From the NCBI RefSeq assembly GCF_034702125.1, contig NC_085876.1, positions 12,593,753 to 12,657,752 on the forward strand: DNA of 64,000 nucleotides, read 5' to 3'. The translations under genes were made by a program, and so were the position numbers. Positions 1 through 64,000 of the stretch are shown one piece after another. Under the pieces are notes generated by a model. The model was not told the origin of the DNA. It did not search any database and saw only the letters and a list, made by a program, of their open reading frames with translations. Numbering within the stretch: the stretch's first letter is position 1; each line of letters opens with the position of its first letter. The stretch is from Engraulis encrasicolus (lineage: Eukaryota; Chordata; Actinopteri; Clupeiformes; Engraulidae).

Positions 1-2084
1 AGGGCTGGGTAGGAGCTAGCTTTCAGCAGCCATGCATTGTGAATTACAAAATGGTGATGGTAGTTTTTTCGGACAATTATTGTCTAAACATCAGTACCAC
101 ATGGGCCAGGGAGGTATAGTGAAGTCTGGTCCACGGAAATGTCACCATTTACCAGTCCATAATGCATTGCTGTACAGACTAATCCAGAATAACAGCCTGA
201 GGACCACCCCCACCACAGGCCTCTGTCACACTTGGTGTATGTTTGATGGACATTTGCTGATTTCTTGGTACCTGATGCACAGCATCAGCAACATCATCTC
301 TGGAAGTCAGGATGACAAGGCTTCCACTGATAGTTCTTCCTTTGCTTTAGCCTGATGCTTGCTTTTGGCGTTACTTAAGCTTTTTATTTTATTTTAAGCT
401 TTGCTATGTGACCGACCATAGATGGAGAAAGCCCCCTGATGTTGATGTTGAAAAACCTGGGCTGTTCTGAGGATGTTATATATCTGTAACACTTAAAAGA
501 TTCCCTACTTGTCTGCCTGTAACGAACATACACCAACAAACATGGAAAGAACATCATAAAATAATTTTGAGGAAGCCTGGCTGAAAGAGTCTGAATGGGT
601 AGGAAGAGAGAGTAAAGAGGAGGGGGAAAAGGCTCTTCATCCTTCAGTGGGGCCATTACAGTCACTGACATTGAACTGGGTTTATTTTGACAGGTGGGAG
701 GAAAACAACACTGGGGCTTCTCAAGAAGAACCTATGGGAAATAACGCGAGCGGAATCAGCAGTGTCTTCAGTAGAAAAGCAGGTTCCTGTATCTCCAGAA
801 TTCGGCTGTAGAAAAAATTATCCTAGGGTGCCCCAATGTTTATGAGGGTATGCGGAGTCTGTTCTTTTTGTGTGTAGTCAAGTTGCAAGTCTGTAAAGTG
901 TTAGATCAATGAAGCGCCTCCTGGCTTTTTCGAACAAGCAAAAACCTACAGACTTCATGAGCCTCCCCTTACAAAGGATGGGAGATGTCTCTGGATCGAC
1001 GCTTTACCACCAGTGTCCACAGGGTGGCACTGCAGCAAATAAGAGCAAGAGGTTATGGCAAGAACACAAGCATGAATGGCTCATATCATTCCAGCACATG
1101 TACAGTAGTAAGCCATGTTGGATCCCATGGCTTTGGTGCCTGGGATAGGTGGATAATAAGCACATCACCAAAAAAACAAAACAAAAAAAAACATTCTGAG
1201 GTCATCGCCGACAGGACGATGCTGTTTGGAGGCTGTTAAGTGGTCAAGCCTAATATGACTTCATCACTTCAACCAGTAGGTTTGTGTGAAAGGGTCTGGC
1301 TGGTGAGTGGCTGGTTCAATACAAGGCATTCATCCACATCCTCATTCATTCATCCACATGCATTCATTCATTCATTCGTCCATGCATTCATCCACATCCT
1401 CATTCAATTCATCATAATCTCCTTCCAACATCAGCACACCAACATGGGTGAGTAGCAAAGGGTGAGACAGGCCAAAAGACACCACCCTCTCCAGTTGAGA
1501 ACGCGCCGCTTTAAACACAGTCAGCCAGACCTTTTCAGACTAGTTCACATCATCTTCTGTGGGCTTCATATGCCGCAGTAAAATCATGCTACTCCTTAGG
1601 AGTGTAGTGTTGCCTACCCCCCACACCGTGCCCAACGGCTAGCAGCAGCAGCTCAAGTCACCACCCTAAACACCGCTCCACAACCCCTACTCACCCGTCA
1701 TCCACACAATCCCAATCTTGGTCAGGCTCCTTTATGGCTCCATTCAGGAAGCGACAGCAGCACCGAGTGCGAGCATGCGAGTGTGATACAGTTGCTGTAA
1801 TGACACCGCCCAGTGGCCTCCAGCAGCCCTCACCTCGAATCAGCGGACCAATAGAACGCAACTAGCCACTTCAAAACTCTCCTCCATCACCGGCCCCTCA
1901 CCCCCCTCATCCACACCCCCTCTCTGTCGTCCCGGTCAAGCTTGCGCTTCTTTCTTTTAGCTCGGGACGTGGCAGCAGCGGCGCACAGCACAGTTGGAAT
2001 TTAGCTTAGCACACAACCCAAACACTTTAACAGAGGCAGTTCACTGCCCATCTCTGGTCTTGTTCAAGCTCGCGTCTCTTTGTC
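1..2084 (-). other. kmt2b 3' UTR and downstream flank
   Basis: No coding sequence is seen here. On the minus strand, AATAAA polyadenylation signals appear as TTTATT at 681-686 and 383-388; none lies between 687 and 2084, so a 3' UTR of about 1.4-1.7 kb is inferred. The region 1325-1400 has a CATT-rich simple repeat. Short open frames here have no recognisable homology. Confidence 0.55.
681..686 (-). terminator. Candidate kmt2b polyadenylation signal (AATAAA)
   Basis: TTTATT on the plus strand, AATAAA in the transcript sense, about 1.4 kb after the stop codon. A second copy is at 383-388. A cDNA 3' end would decide between them. Confidence 0.4.
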
Positions 2085-46824
<44,740 letters not shown>

Positions 46825-47010
46825 TATTAACTAGAACTACCACAACAACTGCGCTGGAGGAGAAGAAGTGGTATGGGGTGGTGTGGAAACAAGATGGAAA
46901 GGCGCGAGAGTCCTTGCGCAAGGCATCATGGGAAGGCGAGTTTCCGTATTCACATGTAAATAGATTACGGTAATTTTCACTACTTGGTACATGTAGTTTT
47001 ACGGTGGAAA
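46825..47010 (-). promoter_or_regulatory. kmt2b 5' UTR and probable promoter
   Basis: This is the sequence directly upstream of the kmt2b ATG. It carries an in-frame TAG just before the start and a moderately GC-rich stretch (46900-46950, GGCGCGAGAG, TTGCGCAAGG). No TATA box is evident. The transcription start is not visible. Confidence 0.4.
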
Positions 47011-48760
47011 CATTCATTGACAAATCTGGGATCCATTAAGCAAAAAAAATAATTGAACCATCCAAATTATTAAACCGCTTCATTCCTTCTTTCCCTTTGA
47101 TCTATACCACCTTCATTTGCCATCATGTGCACCCAAAATTCCAACATGATTTATAGTGTGCAGGGCTGCTGCAATCTGAGAAGCAGGGCCAACTTCCCAA
47201 TGTGTTGTTTTGGTGGTAGAGAGATGTGACATGGGAATTGTTAATATAAGCAATAAGGTAGTTTTTACTTGTGTGTCAAGATGTTTCATTGACAAAAGGT
47301 GTCCCTTGGCTCAAAAAAGCCTGAAAAAGCAATGGTCTAATAGAACAAATATATTATATTCTATCTTCTGTAATGTTATGTATGTTTTGTGTAATGGAAA
47401 TCCTCGTCTTTAGTCTTTATACCCATGCTTATTTTTACACAGTGAGAGCAATTAGAAATTCCAGGCTGACATTCCAGTCTTTTCTATTCTACAGGAACAG
47501 CGGCACAATGTGTGGACATGACTAGCCTCAATTCCCTAATCATCATTAGGTCACAACTGTCTCTATAATATAGTATGAATAATTTTCACAGTTCAAGAGG
47601 AGTCAAAAAGTTGTCAGGTTGTAAGACAATTTTTAATTTCAGTTTGTGAGTGTCAGGAGGACAGAAAGGTACATGTAATTCATAAACAATCAAAATGTAT
47701 TATCAGCAAACCAAACCACAACCATGTCATCGAACCCCATTTTCAAATGTAGAAAAAAAAGTACAAAAGTGACCTCAGACATCGTAATACATGAAGAGGA
47801 AGGCCAAGATAGAGCACCTGTTAAAATCCAGTCTGAAGACAAATCAAACACCTAAAAGCTAAGTTTTAACACAACATAACCACACAAAGTCAGCAGAATG
47901 AACATGGTATACAAAACAGAAAAAGTAGCAAAATCATGAAAGCTGTGATTTTTTTTTAAACAACATTAATATTTTTTGTATTTACAGATGGTTAAACCAT
48001 TTGTGTATATACAGTCACTCATAGTTATTGAACACGTTTGGGACGTTGTTAAAACAACTTTAATAAATGTATACCTTTTTCAAACTCGTCTTCTCCCATG
48101 CTGGGAGGAAAAACATCAAAGTAAATACAATCTCTTTGAGTCCAAGGGAGCTATTCCAAGAACGGGATGAACGTGACCAAGTTAATTTATAGGAAGAGGT
48201 AAACCTGCTGACACAGGGAGTCCCAAAAACATATGCACACTTTTAATGTATGTAAGGTAGATATTTAAAGTGTATCAGAGTTTGCAGACATCACTTTAAT
48301 GTTTTGTCATCACTAATTCTCAAACTGATGTCTAAACAGTCTATGCTATGAAACAAAATAACAAAGTGAGTTTTAAGATTTACGTTATCAGTAGTGCCTA
48401 GACCAGAATGGATGTCTGTTTGACAAAAGCTGGTAATTACAAATATATACTGTATATATATTTAAAACACCTACTTCACGATGATTTAAAGAGTGCATAC
48501 AATATTTTGGGATGTCCTGTATATACCCCGTAGGCATCATTTTGTTAAGAAAAACAAATTCCAGCTCTAAAGACTCCAGGCTCTTCTATTGGCCGACGTA
48601 CCTCTACCTCTAGATTAGCTCAACCTGGTTTGCTAAACCACGTTCTTGGAATGACCCCTCTGTCCTATTCAAGACCTCCTTCTGAAGGCATCTGTCTGAA
48701 TGGCTACCAATCTCCATTTAAAACCCTGACGCGTGTGTCCCCAAATGCAGTCTTATTAAT
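47011..48760 (-). other. Zinc finger gene 3' UTR and intergenic flank
   Basis: No gene is seen. An ATTAAA-type signal (TTTAAT at 47632-47637) is the only polyadenylation candidate I noticed. The AT-rich sequence includes a short TATA-like run (48450-48465). Confidence 0.4.
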
Positions 48761-53101
<4,341 letters not shown>

Positions 53102-54261
53102 GGAAGCACTGGCCCTGACACCTGAGCTGGACGAAGAAGATGATGATGATGATGATGATGAAGGCAAAGGTACGTTAGGACAGTGAGGACAATGCCTAAA
53201 TATATTGCAGAAATAATATCCCATCACCACATTTATGGTCATGTATCTGATGTAGTTGCAGAATGTATCATTATGCATCCTTTTACTTTGTAATTAAACC
53301 GGCAGTGTGGCAGTAGCATGTGCAATGTTACAATGCAAACCAAAGATTCAAATGCTCACTTTTTAAAGTTGATTATACTTTTCACTGTCTTTTGAAGATT
53401 AAAATATCTGTAAATACTACTGGTAAGAAAAGGCATTCTGTCACCTTATGGTATATAAGCTTATCTCAAGAATTTATTTAGATGGTACTCTCACCCACAA
53501 CACAGCTGTATAATATGCATTGGGCTATGGACATAGTCTAATGTGCAATACATTCCTGCCTAAATGAATCATGCTCCCATCTCTCATTCAGTCACAGGTT
53601 TGTTTGGTTTGACCGTTTGCGCAATGCTAATGCTAGCAACCATTTGCAAGATGGTCACTCTGCCATCGAGCACTAGGAGGCATTATTGCGTTGCAAAATA
53701 AAAGATCACATTTACGCTGCCCTGCGCCCAACTACATAGACACAAACTTTTGTATGTGAAACATGTGAACGGCGAAATAAATTGTAATGTGCTGGATAGT
53801 GGATACAAGTCTTTCTGCGTGCCTACCTTGCAATAACCAACTTGTGGAAGCTAATATGTGCCTAACGGCTCTGACAATGTTATCTTCTGGAGAATATGGT
53901 TTGATGCCTTTTAGGGACTGACATATGCAGACACAACACTCATCCCTTCGTTTTACCATTTCCACGCACTTAGAAATGAGTAGGTCAACTCCCCAGTGCA
54001 AACATCAGACAGCTAACGCTAACTAGCTTGGTGTACTGTTGGCTAACATTATCTGGTAACAGGACGAACATAGGCGACTGATTCAAAGTATGATCAGCGA
54101 CACATACAAGACGGAAGTCTTTTATTATTTGCAATTGACAGCTAATGCATGTCACACTACACAAGCTGTGTTCTTGGCGTGATTGGATCTCTCATGCGTT
54201 CAATTAATAACAAATAAACACATACAAGTACAGTCAACAAAAAATACCAATCGTTGCTCAC

Positions 54262-54330
54262 CTTTCAAAGCGCCTAATGAAATGAAGCCTTCAAGCCAAC
54301 CCCGAATGTGGAACCCTGTCACGTGACGTG
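54262..54330 (-). other. Probable noncoding first exon and promoter side of the zinc finger gene
   Basis: A donor (AAAG/gtgagc) at 54261 lies 1.2 kb upstream of the first coding exon, in the right strand. The upper limit shown is only a guess. No coding sequence lies between 53110 and 54261. Confidence 0.35.
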
Positions 54331-54644
54331 GGACCAGAGTTGGCGCACGCTCTCCACTCACTCAGATATGACAAGTTGGGCAAGGTGTTTGCATGATCAA
54401 TCAATAATGTTTGGGTTATGATATTTTGAGCTTGTGTAAACCCAAGTGTTGTGAGGATTTCAAATCCATATGTGGTCACTCACGCATTTAACAGCTATCT
54501 CACTACTACAAACACAATTGGGTGGAAAAGGTCACATATGCAGTGTTGGCCTATGACATAGGCTACTATATTATCTGGGAAATAATACTTATGTTATTTG
54601 AAGATAATGTGCAAAGCAAACAATGTGTTGTGAATTAGCTAACA

Positions 54645-54986
54645 CAGGGTTTCCCAAACTTTACCATGACAAGGCCCCCCATATACGATATATTCCAGCC
54701 AAGGCCCCCCTCACATGGGTCGTGCCACACTATTTTTTCTATGCATGCCTTTCACAACCATAGTGTACCAGTAGGGCTGTGAGGCAGTGTCCCAGAGGAA
54801 TATATAAAATAGTAACAGTGAGAGTATGTATTCTACATTCTATTAATAATAACGATAACAGTATAGGATTCAATTATTCAATTATGTATTTTGCTGTGCT
54901 ATACTTTTCCTGCCAACCTGCCGCAGCCCCCCAAGCATCTCCCTGCCGCCCCCAGGGGTCCCCGGCCCCCACTTTTAAAATCACTG
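54645..54986. mobile_element. hAT-type MITE, 342 bp
   Basis: Starts CAGGGTTTCCCAAACTTTA, ends TTTTAAAATCACTG. Perfect 8-bp target duplication AGCTAACA at 54637-54644 and 54987-54994. Intergenic between the zinc finger gene and ndufv1. Confidence 0.85.
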
Positions 54987-55293
54987 AGCTAACATATTTA
55001 AACAGACATTTGTCTTCTTTTAAATCCAGTCCTTTGATGTAGTTGATAGATACAATGCTTCTTCTCTGTGAGAAATTAGTTTTTGAGCAGCATCTGAAGC
55101 CAAAATGTTTGGCACATCAGTTTCGTCAAAGAATTGTGCTTTGAATGTGTTTTTTTTGTGCAAAGTAGCAAGCTATTAAAATGAAGCAAGTAATAATTTG
55201 AAACAAAAAACAAACTCTCTCCACCCCCCCCATGTGTGGTGTATTACTGTACTTCATCCTGTATGCTTTCCCCCCAACCCCATTCATTGCAAT

Positions 55294-55474
55294 CAGGGGG
55301 CTGCTGCTAGGCATAAGCAGAGCCCTTAGGGCCTCAAACACTTTGTCCCCAAAATGGGAGCCTCCTAAATTGAGATAGACTAAAAAAGCACACCAACATT
55401 ATTATTTAATATTAATGAGGGGGGCTTCCTGACCAGTTATGCTTAGGGCCTCCAAAACCTTAGCAGCGGCCCTG
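55294..55474. mobile_element. hAT-type MITE, 181 bp
   Basis: Inverted ends CAGGGGGCTGCTGCTA and TTAGCAGCGGCCCTG; flanks ATTGCAAT (55286-55293) and ATTGCAAC (55475-55482), a 7/8 target duplication. Confidence 0.8.
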
Positions 55475-55518
55475 ATTGCAACATCTCATAGTTCTGTATG
55501 CCTTATGCCTTGAGGTAT

Positions 55519-55688
55519 TAGGCTCGTTCGTGACGAAGCAGTAACATTTTTGCTAGGCAGTGGGCATGCGCACTTTGCCAGTTTGATGCATTCTGGTTAG
55601 AATTTTCTAACCACAGTGCATCAAACTGCCAAAGTGCGCATGCCCACTGCCTAGCAAAAATCTTACTTTGTCGACACGAACGAGCCTA
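55519..55688. repeat. Hairpin repeat, 170 bp
   Basis: Arms TAGGCTCGTTCGTG and CACGAACGAGCCTA at the ends, GGCAGTGGGCATGCGCACTT and its inverse inside. Confidence 0.8.
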
Positions 55689-56193
55689 TTGTTAAGCTCA
55701 ACATACAAAGAGATAGCCTGGAAAAGTAGCCCCACCCACCAGCAGCTACATTTATTTTTGCCTGTGAGTTGGTCTAGCCTTCGACAATGCCACATACCCT
55801 GAAACTGGCAGACCAATCACAATGCTGAAGATTTGTTTTTGATTTGTTTTGTATCTTTGGATGCAAAGCATACAGGGTTTTGAGGAAGTGACGACAAAGC
55901 GTTGGCCAATAGGCACAGACAGTTTGAAAAATAACGGGCTGTTCCCATTAACTATCTTCCGATGTCTCATTGATCAGGACCAGACTAAATGTTCACATTT
56001 AATCTCACATTACAAAGAGAAGCAGATCACACAGGAACAGATGCCCACTTTCCACAACTGAATAAATGCATTATTGAATTACGTGCATCAATTCCATATT
56101 GCCTCACTACATTTAATGCTCCACCAAATATTTGCTGGAAAGTTTAACTGTAAGTCACTCTCACACCACCACTGTTTTTCCCCCGTGACAATA

Positions 56194-56199
56194 TTTATT
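56194..56199 (-). terminator. Candidate ndufv1 polyadenylation signal (AATAAA)
   Basis: TTTATT on the plus strand about 340 nt after the stop; another copy is at 56289-56294. The 3' UTR would be 250-350 nt, which fits the small mRNA of this gene. Confidence 0.45.
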
Positions 56200-56540
56200 G
56201 ATCACAGAAGAACTGTTAAAAATACAGATGTAGGATTTCTTTTTCTTTTACACACAGACACAGGAACAAAAAACCCTCAACCCATACATTTATTTACCGA
56301 TTTCAGAAAGGGTGGAAGGCATGATGGAAGAAAGTTGGCATGATGAGGATTTATCACCCTGAATCCAAACATGGCTACGTCTACTTTCTAGGTTATATGG
56401 GGCGATAAAACCTCACAACGTGGCGAAAGCAGGCAGCAGTGGTGGATGGCGAGGGGGTGAGGCATAAAAATTCATTTAAATATTTAACATTATTAAGATG
56501 TCGGGTCCACATGGCCACTGCCAGTGGTGATGTGCGCTGC

Positions 56541-63153
<6,613 letters not shown>

Positions 63154-63154
63154 T

Positions 63155-63494
63155 TAAAGGGATACTGTCCCATTTTTGGAAATAAGCTTATTTTACACCT
63201 CCCCTTGAGTTAAATAATAGGCTTTTATCTTTCTCCTGTATTCACAACCGTTTTCTAGTTATGGCAGTGCACATTTTACCTCCAAGCTAACAGTTAACAT
63301 TGAGTCCTATGAGACCAGTTAGCCGCGAACTGGTCTCATAGGACTCAATGTTAACTGCTAGCATGGGGGTAAAATTTGCACTGCCATACCCAGAGAACGG
63401 TCGAAAGTACAGAAGAACGGTAAAAGCCTATTATTTAACTCAAGGGGAGGTGTAAAATAAGCTTATTTCCAAAAATGGGACAGTATCCCTTTAA
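63155..63494. mobile_element. Palindromic MITE with TTAA at both ends
   Basis: TTAAAGGGATACTGTCCC at the left and GGGACAGTATCCCTTTAA at the right; arms continue for about 150 bp to a centre near CCAGTTAGCCGCGAACTGG. TTAA ends suggest a piggyBac- or Kolobok-type source. Confidence 0.8.
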
Positions 63495-63574
63495 GGTGTG
63501 CCACTGAGTATAGGAATGTAGTACATAAATGCAGTCAATTTTGTCAAGTAACATAAGGACTGTTTCCTGGTTAA

Positions 63575-63760
63575 CACCAGACCTAATCACAAGTGAGATT
63601 AGGTCTGGGGAGCTGCCTATTGTAAATTCCGTAGGGGCCAGAATACTTGGCTATTATGACACACTGCCCTGCTCTCTGATTGGACAGAGAAACTGTAAAG
63701 GTCGGAATGCTTGGCCATTATGACACACCCGTCCCGCTCTCTGATTGGACAGAGACGGGG
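63575..63760. repeat. Hairpin followed by a tandem duplication
   Basis: CCAGACCTAATCAC and GTGAGATTAGGTCTGG form a hairpin. Then a roughly 60-bp unit ending GCTCTCTGATTGGACAGAGA occurs twice. Confidence 0.65.
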
Positions 63761-64000
63761 ACCATGATCATGTCCGTTATGAGTCATCCTCGCCAGACTG
63801 TCTTTCAGATCGAAACCATTGTGTAGAACTAAAGGCAGTATGGGAGTTCCCAGGCTATAAGGACTGTGCCTTGTTTACATATTGGGATATTCACCACATA
63901 ATCTTCTGTGACTTAAATAACCTATCGACAGGTAAGGAGTTCACTTAGCTTCTGAATTTAAGAATATTAAGAGTAAGGACACTTTGGCACAATACATTAT

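Noticed and set aside
53102..53278. N-terminal extension of the zinc finger protein with a poly-Ser run
   Set aside because: The frame stays open but the poly-Ser comes from a TCATCA/ATG trinucleotide run that better serves as the intron's pyrimidine-rich end.
63529..63948. Missing 5' exon of ndufv1 in the right-hand end
   Set aside because: No minus-strand frame matches the expected residues before [10 protein letters not shown]; the sequence is repetitive. The exon must lie beyond 64000.

Overview
This window is vertebrate nuclear DNA, almost certainly from a teleost fish. It holds intron-containing genes with GT-AG splice sites, long CA/GT, GA and tetranucleotide microsatellites, tRNA-derived fish-type SINEs, several hAT-type miniature transposons, a Tc1 transposase scrap and a Penelope-like reverse transcriptase relic. 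No species can be named from sequence alone.

Three protein genes lie head-to-tail on the minus strand. (1) 2085-46824 is a complete histone H3K4 methyltransferase gene of the MLL family, best matching KMT2B. I could join 37 coding exons whose phases agree at every junction; they sum to 10,800 nt (3,599 residues plus stop). The domain order is menin-binding motif, LEDGF-binding-like motif, CXXC, PHD1-3, bromodomain region, extended PHD, FYRN, a taspase-type site, FYRC, Win motif, SET and post-SET. (2) 48761-53101 is a four-coding-exon C2H2 zinc finger gene (399 residues, about eight fingers, two AT-hooks) with a probable noncoding first exon near 54.26 kb. (3) 56541-63079 is the 3' part of NDUFV1, the 51-kDa FMN and Fe-S subunit of mitochondrial complex I; eight exons are inside and the start is beyond the right edge.

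Layout: 1-2084 kmt2b 3' UTR; 2-46.8 kb kmt2b; 46.8-48.8 kb kmt2b promoter side and zinc finger 3' flank; 48.8-54.3 kb zinc finger gene; 54.3-56.5 kb a cluster of small DNA transposons and the NDUFV1 3' UTR; 56.5-63.1 kb NDUFV1; 63.1-64 kb NDUFV1 intron with palindromic repeats. Kmt2b and probably the zinc finger protein act on chromatin, while NDUFV1 acts in respiration. I see no operon-like link, only co-orientation.

No wholly new biological system was recognised. The items most worth checking are a 1,084-bp near-perfect palindrome 44 nt upstream of a kmt2b splice acceptor, a PHD3 aromatic-cage substitution, a variant taspase site, microsatellites that form the splice-site surroundings of several exons, and a repeat region carrying many copies of TGACGGTGGTGAC.
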